Source of the DNA: Epiperipatus broadwayi
Lineage: Eukaryota > Onychophora > Udeonychophora > Euonychophora > Peripatidae
NCBI GenBank assembly: GCA_028023455.1
Contig: JAQFVV010006848.1
Span: forward strand, 122,001 to 186,000
Length of the DNA stretch: 64,000 bases
Direction of reading: 5' to 3'
Below are positions 35,927 through 46,799 of the stretch, one piece after another. Numbering within the stretch: the first letter of the stretch is position 1; every line of letters starts with the position of its first letter. Below the pieces are notes generated by a model. That model saw nothing but the letters and a program-made list of their open reading frames with translations, had not been told where the DNA came from and searched no databases. The translations under genes and the position numbers were made by a program.

Positions 35927-36920
35927 GGTAATACAACATCAATTGATCCACACCATAAGATGGCGCTGTTGCTACACTAAAGCACATAAATATGCTGTTT
36001 ACAAGGCCGCTACATAGATCTTATGGCATGTAAACTGTTCAACCACTAAAGATGTTGAAGTGCACCCATTACCCCAACATCTCTAGTATGTCGAACATTA
36101 TTAGCGACAAGTATGCAAGACTCTCTATAGACATTACTGTTAACTATTGTACAGCTTATGATGTGAAGGTGTCTTTATTTTGAATGACCAAAAGTATATT
36201 ATAACGTTTTTGTTTGTTTTTTGGCTTGGGTGTATTTTTTTTTTAGTTTGGTTTGTAAAAATTGTAACGCTTTTCCAAACGTCTCTGGTTTCGTTGTCAG
36301 GGGTCAGAATTCAGGAAATGAGGAATATTAGTCACAATTCGGCAAAGTTCATGATCAAGTCACGCACTTTCCAAGACTTTTTCAAGATCAAAATATTTCA
36401 ATGGCAGACGATTGTCCGGCGTTTCGATTTGTAGATTTGCCTACTACAGAAGCAGATGCGGTGGTGGTAGTTTAATGAGAAAATTATTTTTTGATGTAAT
36501 TGTTGTTTTTTTGAATAAATACACGTTAAATGAACCCAAAAAAAATGGAATATATGAAAGTTGTTTAAAAAAGCACGAAAAAAATAAAGAAAAAAAAGTT
36601 TTTTTTTTAAAAAAAAGACCGTAATCAAAAGCGAAAAAAAAAAAGTTATTTTTAAAATAAAAAAAAGACCGTAATCCAATTTTGTTAAACAACAATTTTT
36701 TTTTTTTTTTTTATAAAAAAAGGTTTTAAAAACGTATGAAAAAAAATCAATTTTGAATCAATTTACTTATTTAAAAAAAAAGAAAATACGGTCCAAAAAC
36801 AAAAACATGATAACATTACAAAATAATAATAATCAAATCAGCCCGGTAACATTATATCTATTCGTTTTTCACTAGCAACAGCACCATCTTATGGCATGTA
36901 TCAATCGATGCTGTATTACC
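35927..36920. mobile_element. 994-bp TIR transposon with perfect 8-bp target duplication
   Basis: The flanks are 'agatcttt' on both sides (35919-35926 and 36921-36928). The ends are inverted repeats of about 50 bases: left 'ggtaatacaacatcaattga', right complement 'ggtaatacagcatcgattga', continuing through 'ccataagatgg.gctgttgcta'. Block A at about 12.91 kb has a single, unduplicated target ('ggtcttta'). The interior holds a 24-codon frame (36401) and a long A/T-rich, homopolymer-loaded stretch. Eight-base duplications occur in hAT, MULE, Merlin and P elements; the GGT ends do not point clearly to one. It is non-autonomous. Confidence 0.9.
36401..36475 (+). pseudogene. Short frame in the 994-bp transposon
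   Basis: A 24-codon frame starting 'MADDCPAFRFVDLPTTEA' ends in TAA. Its composition is unlike the A/T homopolymers around it. The opening resembles N-termini of some transposon-encoded proteins of the 'MAD..P.FRF' kind, but this is memory-level similarity only. It may be the remaining start of a transposase gene after internal deletion. It is too short to classify. Confidence 0.25.
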
Positions 36921-38984
36921 AGATCTTTATCTAGAACATTTGCAATCAATTGAATCCAATTTATAATTCAGCTATCCTACTATCAATTCTTAAAGGAATA
37001 TGCCCAACCTAGCTTTATTTCAATCTCTTAATTCTTCGACTATGATCACTGATACCCTGTTTGCTCTAACACCTTTGTATTCTTGTTAAATGTCTTCTTA
37101 ATACTTCTAATAATCATCTCTCTATAATTTGGTGAATGATATGAAGATTCTGTGTTAGTCTTCTGTTAAGTAACTATGTCTCAAATCCATATGTGAAAAC
37201 TAGTTAAATACATCTATTAAAAATCTTGTTTACCAAACATGTAGACACATATTTCTTTTCATACCATGTCACTTAAATAACAATTTAGTTTATCCCTATG
37301 CCTTTTTTATTTACCTGGAAAAGTTACCAACCACTACGGAATCATTATGGAAAGTAGCAAATAATCAATATAACATTTTGCCTCATTATTTCCATATTTG
37401 TTACCAAAATATTTATGAATAATACATTATTTGGGTCAGTGTTTCTAACCAGAAATAAAGAAAAATAATTTGAATATTATGGGTAATTTGTTAAAATGAA
37501 TACTATCATTAACAAATTCTAAACAAAAAGTTGCTGTCAGTTTTGCAGAACAACCCTTAATAACACAGCTGTGGATTTTTTCCTTTATACTTTTTTCTCT
37601 CTTCTCTCTTTGTAAATGAATAATAACCATCAACAAACTGATCTTTATGAAAGTGTAAATGGTCGAAAGTGAATGAGGGTTTTTGGCTAGCATTTATCTA
37701 TTTATTTGGACGTTTTCTTCCTCAATATGTAGAAAAATGAACTTAGCAATGAGAACAATCAAAATCATAATCTGAATGGTCATAGAATTGTAACAAACTA
37801 ATTGATTAGGATTTTTCTTGAAATCAAAACAAGAAGAACAAAGTTAAAAGTGAAACATTTTCCACTCCCATCAGCAGTGGCCATAACTAGGATGAATATT
37901 CTCGATAACAATTTCTTAGAATTTATTTGGATACACAATTCTAAAATTCAGTTTCATCATGGAAAAAACATATATGTATAATTTTTAGTTTACTTTTCAG
38001 TAGGACTTCTGCAATGTTTCTTCCAACTATGTACACCATTCATATATGTGAAACTCGGCACCAAATTATCCCCATTGATATAACTTTCTAACTGTATTTC
38101 TACAGAATGACCAGGAAATCACAGGAGATATGGCAGCCTTGCACAGTCCTTCTGCTGAAAAAGAAGGTAGCGGACAAGCAATGCAGACTACTTTTTAGGC
38201 TTTCGTTCAAGTAATTTGTGCTCATTACGTTGTCATGGAAAATGTTCATTTATTTGTGGCCACAATATAGAATGGAATAAACCACATGTCTGAAGTTAGT
38301 GCTAATGGTCATATGCCATGCTGTGAAGTTATCTACTTATAGATTACCTTTTATAAGAGAATTAAAAGCAGCTACCATAACTTTGACATCTGCCATTTTA
38401 TTTGTATAAAATAATTTGCACACACGACTTAATGAAGAAAAAATATTTGTAAATTTTTTGACAGAATTTTGCACACAAAAGTTAATACATTTTAAGAATG
38501 ATTTATCCATATTTTTATCTTGATGTAATCACGTAGGTTTTCAAAATCTTGAGATTCATAAATATTAATAATTGCTATATGGTACAGAAATATGAAATGA
38601 AATGAATAAGAATTTTCAATAAAGTAACATTGATCAGTCATTTTACATATATTTTTATATAGAGAAGAAATATAAGTAAATAGAAAAGACAGATACCTTT
38701 ATAATTAATATCCATCTTTTAAAAAAGATAAAATTTAGTAAATGCTTTGTCCAAAGCAAAGTATAAAGTAAATTGAAATGAAGTTATAGAATTGTATGTA
38801 GGTCAATCAAACAATAAGATTAATAATAATTCATTCCCATATCTCAACAAATTTTACATTTTTTAAAATAATAATGAATTTCTTTGGTAGTTGTCAGCTA
38901 CGTGTATTGTGGCCTCTAGGTGACACTGCAGTACCATCAACAACCAAGAAGAAGCGTGAAAGCAATAAACTTATATCCAAAAAT

Positions 38985-39262
38985 GGCTAAAATCGTCGAT
39001 GGAAAAAAAAATAAAAGTAAAAAATCTTTGAAATCATCAATGGACAAAAAAAAAGTCTGAAATTATCGATGAAAAAAAACCAAAAAAGAAATTGCTGAAA
39101 TCATCAATGGACAACCCCCCCTGAAAACATCAATGTACAAAAAAAAACACTGAAATCATCGATGGACAAAAAAAACAATTAATAATGCTGAAATCATTGA
39201 TGGACAAATCAAACAAATAAAAAATCCATGAAATCATCGAAGGACAAAAAAAAAGTGCGTTA
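38985..39262 (+). repeat. Minisatellite with core 'gaaatcatcgatggacaaa'
   Basis: About eight units of 25-45 bases, each with the core (variants catcaatgg, cattgatgg, catcgaagg) followed by an A-rich spacer of variable length. It sits just past the end of block B. No coding frame crosses it. Confidence 0.9.
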
Positions 39263-39305
39263 TCAAACTAACGAATATAATAATAATTCACAAAACCTTA
39301 AATAC

Positions 39306-39835
39306 AGACTAATACATATTAAGTAATTAAATATAGATCTACTCTCCCCCTGCCACATAAAGCATTAAAACAAAAAATAATGGTAAGACAGTACATTTTG
39401 TTAAAAAAAAAATTCTGACTTTCAACACTATAATGATTGAAGAGTATAATAATTAATAGATTAATACTTATTAAGTAATTAAATATGGATAATAAAAGTA
39501 GCTATAAAATACAAAAACAGAGATTGATATCTGACTGACAGATATACCCTCACCCTCCTGAATGGAGCATTAAAATGAAAAATGATGGTAATACAGTACA
39601 TTTTTTAAAAAAAATTCATCTGACTTTCAACACTATAACAACAACAGTATAATAATTAACAGATTAATACTAATTAAATAATTAAATATTGATAATAAAA
39701 GTAGCTATAAAATACAAAAACAGAAATTGGTGTGTGACTAACAGATATACTCTACCTCCTCCTGCTCGGAGCATTAAAATAAAAAATGGTGATGATTGAG
39801 TACTTTTCAAAAGTATACTAAATTTCATCAATATT
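39306..39835 (+). repeat. Three tandem units of about 150-205 bp
   Basis: Units start 'aga.taatac' at 39306, 39458 and 39661, and share 'gactttcaacactata' and 'gagcattaaaa'. The first unit lacks the 'agtagctataaaatacaaaa' segment of the other two, which accounts for the different lengths. Confidence 0.85.
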
Positions 39836-40012
39836 TAAAAAATAAAAGACTATTTGCAAACATGCCTGTGCATTATCTAACTTCAGATATAATAATGAAA
39901 TAGTCTGTTTTATATACTATCTCATTTCACATATTATGTCACATAGTAGTATCTTTTCCTTAGTTCAAACCCTCCCAAGTCTGCATATATTAACTCAACT
40001 GGATTATAAATA

Positions 40013-40763
40013 GTATATGTAAAGGATATTTGCATGCTTATGTGCATATTTTATGTTAGCATATATGGTAATAATTATATGGGTATGTTTAAAGCACACA
40101 TATTAAAATAAAATTAAAATGTGGAATCAAAATAAGTTGTGTGGACAATGTTATAAATGTGTGGAACTACCTGCATATATAAACAAAGGAAGCTGTAATG
40201 CAATAGATTTAAATTATCTTAAGTTAAAAACTCTTCATTTACTTGCCTTGGCATATAAATTTCAATTTCTGGAGGGTTCTCTCATACATATGTAGTAAAA
40301 TGTTAAAATCTGATTTTAGAAAAAGTTGAAATTCTTAGAAAGACCTTGGTCAGCAATTAAAAATAAGTAACATGTTTACAACGCTTAGAATCTGCGTTGC
40401 AAACATATTACTTCTTTTTAATTGCTGACCCTGGTATTTCTAAGGATTTCAATTTTTTTTTAAAATCAGATTTTATTATTTTACTATATATGTGTGACAG
40501 AACCCTCCACAAATTGAAACTTATTTGCCAAGGCAAGTAAATGAAGAGTTTTTAACATAAGATAATTTACATCTATTGCATTACAGCTTCCATCATTTAT
40601 ATATGTAGGTAGTTCCACAATTTATAACAATGTCCACACAACTTATTTTAATTCCACATTTTAAATTTATTTTAATTTATGTGCATTAAACATATGCATA
40701 TAATTATTACCATATACGCTAACATAAAATATGCATGCATACATGCAAATATCCTTTATATAC
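40013..40763. repeat. ~750-bp palindrome (foldback element)
   Basis: Two arms of about 370 bases meet around 40383-40400 ('cttagaatctgcg'). Outer anchors are 'aaggatatttgcatgc' on the left and 'gcatacatgcaaatatcctt' on the right; inner anchors are 'ctcttcatttacttgcc' and 'ggcaagtaaatgaagag'. The arms are about 90% identical by eye. No coding capacity. Its form matches the foldback insert at 33.4 kb, but the sequence differs. Confidence 0.92.
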
Positions 40764-40928
40764 ACACACTTAGAACACAAAATAGGTGTGCTGCAGATTA
40801 TAACTGATTACAATTACAGGAAAAATTATTAAAGTATTATAATCAAATATATTTATAGAGCTCTACAAGAAGAAATATTACCAATTATCTTCCAGGATGA
40901 GTTATCCAGTATTTGTAATAGGCACTCG

Positions 40929-41117
40929 ATGTTTGCAGTACAAAAATTCATTAAAAAGAATGTTCAAATTTTTAGTCTTTTGGAGAAGCTGGTTATTCAA
41001 ACAGGTTTCAGATCACACTTAACTAATAACAGAAGATTAAAGAAGGCAGTTCGACAGTGGTTATTTGGTGGTTTAAAAAATACAACAACAATGGCAGAAT
41101 TTAACAGCAAGCTTTAG
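40929..41117 (+). pseudogene. Possible mariner-like transposase C-terminus
   Basis: A 62-codon frame with 'LKKAVRQWLFGGLKNTTT' and 'MAEFNSKL'. Mariner transposases end in a region of the type '(E/K)AV..WL......F...GI..L..RW', and the spacing is similar, but the final RW is absent and the match is weak. Two further copies of the same text lie nearby: direct at 41180-41335 and inverted at 41945-42135, both broken. It is a repeat in any case; the mariner call is tentative. Confidence 0.3.
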
Positions 41118-41179
41118 CAAACAATTATTTAAAGAAGATAGTTCCAATGCAAATTAGAATAGGCAAAAAGAACATTCAA

Positions 41180-42135
41180 ATTTTGAGGCTTTCAGAGCAA
41201 AATTATTTAGAGAAGCTTTTTTTCATACAGATTTCAATCAGCACTCTTAACTAATAACAACAGATTAAATAACAGTGGTTATTTGATTTTAAAAAATACA
41301 ACAAATATGGCAGATTTTTACTGAATTAAATTCATACATATATACCAATTAAAGATTTAAAAACAGAAATATAATTGCAGTTTATTACATTACTTGTCAC
41401 AATCAGTGCCACAAAAAATAGGCAAAAAGAAAGTTCAAAATTTTCACAATTTGTACATTCAAAATGAAATGTGATGTAATAGACATTTCACATGAAAAAT
41501 ATAATTTCTTGAGCTGCCAAATTTATTCAAAATCTAACTGAACTAGTCTTTTGAAATACCTGTTTAGTTTTATTATGATGTATTAAGTATTTTGTACTGC
41601 TACAAATATAAGTTGTTGGGATTACTTTTATTTTTTGATGGTGTTAATATAGATTTTTTTACACAGATGAATACAATATTTAACATGCAAAAACTTTCAG
41701 GTAACATTTCAAAAATCCACACTGAAATTTAAGTGATATAGTGTCTAGTGTCTTACCGTCTTTTCTAACTCAAAATGATGAAAATTTGGGGTTTCCCAAA
41801 GACAGAACATGATGCAATGGAGTTCTTCCAAAGTAAAAGTGTTCTTCCCTCTCAAAAAGTGTGTGTCAATGGCTGTCAAATGACACTTTATGTGAGTCCA
41901 AACTGTGACATGTAATGTATTAAACTGTGATTATATTTCTCTTTTTAACTCTTTAATTGATATATATGTACGAATTTAATTCAGTAAAAATCTGCCATAT
42001 TTGTTGTATTTTTTAAAATCAAATAACGACCATTAATTAATCTGTCATTATTAGTTAAGTGTGCTGAATGAAATCTGTTTGAAACAAAGCTTCTCTAAAT
42101 AATTTTCCTCTAGTAGGTCACAAAATTTGAACATT
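41180..42135. repeat. Element with ~230-bp terminal inverted repeats
   Basis: The left arm (41180-41410) and right arm (about 41905-42135) are reverse complements, with anchors 'ttatttagagaagcttt' / 'aaagcttctctaaataa' and 'caacaaatatggcaga' / 'tctgccatatttgttg'. About 500 bases lie between them. A third, direct copy of arm sequence precedes it at 40.94-41.12 kb. No target duplication was identified. Confidence 0.8.
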
Positions 42136-42139
42136 ATTA

Positions 42140-43940
42140 TTTACATGTGTTGCAATAAGACTGAAAATAATAATGTTCTTTTTTATACCATGGATGTTTA
42201 TACTTCAAACCTGCTATAAATACTGGACAAGTCAGCCTTGAAAAAAAGGTTATTGCACCAGGGGGGTAAACGGGCAGTAAAGGAAGTAAAAGGCACTAAT
42301 GATTATAAAAGAGTGTTTATTGTGGTTGTTATTGTGGATCTAATTAATGGATGTGAGAAAATTTATAGATATACATTTGAACCCTGTTACAAAAGAGTGT
42401 GAAATACATTAACCCTTTAAAGAGTGAACGTAAACATATATATTTATTACACATATTGTTGTGATGTTGCATAGAATTAATTACTAACAGATATGTTTGT
42501 ATGTGAAGATGAAGAGGAGTGATTATGTGCGGAGTTGTATTTTATATTTTTGTTTTATATATATTGTTATTTATTATGGTAAGTTATAGTTATTGAAGTA
42601 ATGTCATTTGTAGCACATGTTTTTTAATGAAAGCAAATTAAAAATAAGGCTGGAGAGTAATAAAAGTGTGTTGTAAGTTGTGCCATGAGCGATTTCTGTT
42701 AATGACACTTGGTGGAATTCCAAGAACTCTGGCCATTTAGTATTTTGGAATAATGGAAACCTGATCATGCTAAAAGCATTCCTGAGGTACAGGTCATCAG
42801 TGTAAGAATAGACAAAAAAGTGAGGTGAAAGGGAGAGAAAAGAAAATAACTTTTTTTTTTTACTTTATAGTGATTCAGAAAAGTGACCGTTATAGAGAAA
42901 GAAGCATGGAAAGTAAATTTTAATAAAGTGATTTTATTAATAAAAATTAATAAGAATGGACTCCATTGAAATGCTGAGGTAAAAAAACCATGTGGATTCG
43001 TTAAACCGGCCCAGTGTACAGCTATTTTGTGACCTGTCTGACCTTTATATATGGATATTTTAGCCATCTATTTCAAGTAAGCGAATGATCACAGAACTCC
43101 AAACAGCAAGAACGTTTGTGTACTCAATTTTAGAATCACCTACAGAACCTCTAGGATGGATTATCATATGTGAAGATGTTATGGAATCTTTCATCATCTT
43201 CCAGACCAACAATTCTCGCTAGGACTATTGCCATTATAATAATTACAGATCATCCGCTTTAAACACATGAATGTTTGCCCTCAAATGAGGTAACTACGAC
43301 TTTTCTCTCTATATATTAAATGAACATATAATAATAAATTAAGAAATATGAGCTTTGTCCCCACTTAAAGAAAGTAATTATAGAAATATATTAAATCATT
43401 TAATAAATACAACTCTGATGTATAGTTGCACTTTTTCGTGAATGTGTATAGTGATATTTTATATATGTATCGGAATGAATGAGTCATATGTTTGAGATAT
43501 TAGTATATATGTGTATTAATAAATTTTAGAATTTAAGCTATAACTTGTATATTTATTTGAATTATGAGATTCTTATAACTGTTGGGTTATTATTTATAAA
43601 ATCTTACCAATATTCATGACCATACATCTCTAAAAGAGATAAAATAATAAGATTCATAGGGCAGATAGGAAAATTATAAAAGTGTATAAATGATGTTTTT
43701 TTGTAAGATAACCTTAACTCCATTTTCCCAATAGACATTGTCTCCCAGACCTTGAGACTGAGCTAGTCTGGAAAAAGACACCCAATAATGTCCACTGGCA
43801 CTTTTTCTTTTGTTTTCAAGGGGTATAATTATTATTAATCGGTAAGACTGGCGCATGAGATCAGACTTGTTCAATGCTCATAAATATCTCTACTCGATGC
43901 ATGGGTGATAACCTGTTCTCACTTGAATTCTTAGAATAGG
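42140..43940. other. Unassigned DNA
   Basis: The minus-strand frame at 42765-43067 (100 codons, 'MAKISIYKGQTGHKIAVHW...') is longish but has no motif I recognise, and its second half is a hydrophobic, T-rich translation typical of chance. Nothing else is visible. Confidence 0.35.
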
Positions 43941-43942
43941 AT

Positions 43943-44055
43943 CATGGGTAGACTGTTAATATATATATATTTATGTAGAAGAGGAACTATTTTAAAATCA
44001 TGGGTAGACTGTTAATATATATATATTTATGTAGAAGAGGAACTATTTTAAAATG
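43943..44055 (+). repeat. Two-copy 56-58-bp tandem duplication
   Basis: 'tcatgggtagactgttaata' and 'atgtagaagaggaactattt' occur twice in succession with no visible difference, so it is recent. Confidence 0.95.
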
Positions 44056-44524
44056 ATTATAGTAATAATTTGACCAATATATCTTCAAATTTATTTACAT
44101 CTAATTTGAGATCTATTAACATTATTATTAGTATTATGACATACTTTTAAGATTGATATTTTGATTCTGGTGATATACAAAGTAATTAAAAATAAATATT
44201 TTGAATTATCAAATTACGAAAACAGTTTCCAATGAATCCATCTCTGATAGATATAAACAATTTATTACAGGTTGGAATAAAAATTACAGTGCTCTTCACA
44301 GTCCATTTCTATCTCTCATAACATTGGAAATTTCTGATAAACTTATAAAATCATTAGAGCACATCAGAACAAAAGGGAGAATAAATTATGGAAAGAGAAA
44401 GCTTTTTCTGATCTAATCATAAAACATTGTCCTTATAAAAAGCATGTCACTGTTAAGCAGGTTATATACCAAGAATCTAAGCCTAAGATTTATAGCATAT
44501 GGAAAAGCATTACTACAGAAGAAT

Positions 44525-44717
44525 TGCAAGTGTAAACAATGGGCATTGCCAATTCGTCAAACAAGCTTTGTGATAAATGCTTAGCTAGAGAAAACATTTA
44601 AAATATCTCTGTCAGGGGGAGATCCTGACAGAGATATTTTAAATGATTTCTCTAGCTAAGCATTTATCATAAAGCTTGTTGAGGAATTGGCAATCCTCAT
44701 TGTTTATAACTTACAAG
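44525..44717. repeat. ~190-bp near-perfect hairpin
   Basis: Arms of about 90 bases with a short centre near 44615-44625; anchors 'ttaaaatatctctgtcagg' and 'cctgacagagatattttaa'. The arm text 'aagctttgtgataaatgc' resembles the satellite-related sequence at 0.89 and 1.31 kb, so this may be an inverted pair of satellite fragments. Confidence 0.9.
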
Positions 44718-44719
44718 CT

Positions 44720-46225
44720 TAAGAGAATAAAGTCATGTGATCTATCACTCTTATTTTGACAATTACAAGTGTCTTTCTCACAATGTTTCTGTAATAGCGT
44801 TCTTATGAAATTTTAGATGTTGACAACTTGAACTTATTCTTGCTTATCTTAAAACAAGAAAGGCCCAAAAGAGAGAGAGTAACATTATTCCTCAATTTCA
44901 ACAAATTTTGGACCTAAAGCTAGAGTATGGTAACAGATCTATTCAATATTATTTATTCATACAGAAAATATGTCTAAAATTTAGGCTACAGAAAAATTAT
45001 AGTACTCTTTAAAAACTCATAACAACACCAATGAACCAAAAATATATCACCCAATATCATTATTATGTATTCCTTCAAACTTTTTAATGGATTATATTAA
45101 CAAAAAAATTATCAAAAGTTGAGACTCAGCTTTCTATAGAAGAGGTCAAGAAGTTGTTGGAAACAAGTTTTTCCTTTAACAATTCATACTGAAAAAGGCT
45201 TTCAAAATGAATAAAATCTGGTGTGACATTTAATGATCTAACCTCAGCTTAAGATTTCATTTGGAAAAATGGACCGCTAAAGTTTTAAAATTCTTAAATA
45301 CAGTACAAGAAATCAATTAATTCATTTGAGTAAATGTTTCCCAATAAAAAATTTCACCTGACACTATATTGTCATTGTAGTGCTTACAAAAACTTTCCCA
45401 CGTGAATTGCCACAGACTTCATTTCCTTCACCTAATTTATTTAATGTATTAAGCAGAGATTTTCCAGACGCAGAATGCTGGAAATTTGTAAATTAAATCA
45501 ATAAAAAATCTATGCTGACAATATAGATTCTTTCTTAAATTAGAAGTGTTTCTTAATACAGATTTGAAAATAATGAAAATTTTTCAAAGATCGTAGTTTT
45601 ATTCATAATTCCACATGCAGACTTTATATTCAATTTCTTTATTTTACAATTGGGAAACATATGATTATCTTATTACAATATTTTGCAATAACAGTCTGAA
45701 ATTTAATTATTCTCCACATTATTCAATATCAGATTTGATTGTTGTCTAAATATTTTTTCTTATTTGCCTTAGATTAGATTTAAAAAAATTTCACAAATAA
45801 CCTCCTTAAAAAATAGCTGAAAATACTGTGTAAGTGTAATCATTATTTAGAATAAGAATCCGAACAAACACACAAATTAAATTAAAAATACCACTAGTGA
45901 AAAGCAGTTTAAAGCAAATATTTAATATAATTATTTTATATATTATTACAAAAATAATACAAAAATATGAACATAACTTATTTACAATATAATACATTAG
46001 TTGCATTCAAACAGTTTCACTTGAAAGCTTACCTAAAACATAAAATAGAATGAGGATGCCTTTGACAAAACCCAATTACTGACATTCCACCATGATGTGG
46101 TTAGATATCGTGGCTTGTCTAAATCCTCATGTTCCTAAGTGTTGCTTCTATGCTGAAACACTGATCTCGAGGCTCACATTGATAAAACCACCATCTGTTA
46201 TCAGTTCTCCAGTTATCTCAATCGA
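44720..46225. other. Unassigned DNA
   Basis: AT-rich, with no open frame or repeat that I can support. Confidence 0.4.
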
Positions 46226-46235
46226 TCTCATATAT

Positions 46236-46729
46236 CAGGGATGCCAATTGTTTGGCTCGGGGGCCACATAGGTTGGCGGAGGGCCACATTGGGGACCATT
46301 TTGTGGCAGTAAAGGTTAGCAGAAGGCCACACCCTTTTTTCATGACCCAATAAATGCACTTTTTTATTCCCTGTTTTACCAAAAAAATATTTGTTTTGTC
46401 CATTCTTCATTAAACACACGACATTCATCACCGATTTTACATTTTTTTGGAGGGTTCATAGTTTCATTAAAGTTGGAAATGTATATATTTGCTAATGCAA
46501 AGACAAAATTGAAATTAAACAGATCAACTGGGAAAGCACTGCACATTGTATCTACACTGCGCATGTGTATTGACATGGCCATCCTAGTGAAAAATACGAG
46601 ATGAATCTTTGGTTGCACATGGGAAGAAAACCTCAGTTCAAGGTGGATTTTTCTGATTGTCTTGGCGGGCCGCATAAAAACTCTTAGAGGGCCACATGTG
46701 GCCCTAGGGCCGCTATTTGCCCACTCCTG
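46236..46729 (-). mobile_element. 494-bp hAT-type element with transposase remnant
   Basis: The ends are imperfect inverted repeats starting CAG: left 'cagggatgcc', right complement 'caggagtggg', with inner 'gggccacat' on both sides. The flanks are 'tcatatat' and 'ccatatat', an 8-bp duplication with one mismatch, as for hAT. Its interior encodes, on the minus strand, the first residues of a BED-type hAT transposase. GC is much higher in the ends than in the surroundings. It is an internal-deletion derivative. Confidence 0.85.
46376..46459 (-). pseudogene. N-terminus of a hAT (GTF2IRD2/ZBED5-like) transposase
   Basis: From the ATG at 46459 the minus strand reads 'MNPPKKCKIGDECRVFNEEW' followed by 'TKQIFFW'. 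This matches the start of the GTF2IRD2/ZBED5-type hAT transposases, where a basic leader is followed by 'E.R.F...W...Y(F/L)F' just before the BED zinc finger. The reading frame then breaks (another frame gives 'NKYFFGKTGNKK') and the rest of the gene is missing up to the terminal repeat. It cannot encode a transposase. Confidence 0.65.
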
Positions 46730-46799
46730 CCATATATCATTAACATTCTATTTTTTAGATTAAGATCTAAGAGATTTTAAATGATTACTACATTTAGGA

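Larger units (their letters stand above)
32486..38875 (+). repeat. Block B, right part
   Basis: Collinear with 10.1-19.1 kb. Anchors include 'gagatccagctcttcttca' (33073), the degenerate ~100-bp array (34.26-34.92 kb), 'cagtgctgccatctgt' (35290; 12271 in block A), 'cttctgttaagtaac' (37160), and 'tttttagtttac' (37982; 18188 in block A). It contains two insertions that block A lacks (33424-34208 and 35927-36920), and lacks the RTE-satellite insert of block A. Its first ~320 bases match block C at 61.59 kb rather than block A. Confidence 0.87.

Noticed and set aside
36412-36695. Overlapping frames rich in Lys or Phe in the 994-bp transposon
   Set aside because: Produced by A and T homopolymers; composition is incompatible with a normal protein.
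38985-39262. CRISPR-like regular repeat
   Set aside because: Spacers are simple A-rich runs of uneven length and the repeat core varies; this is a eukaryotic minisatellite.
42765-43067. 100-codon minus-strand frame
   Set aside because: No family motif; the second half is hydrophobic translation of A-rich sequence; no supporting context.
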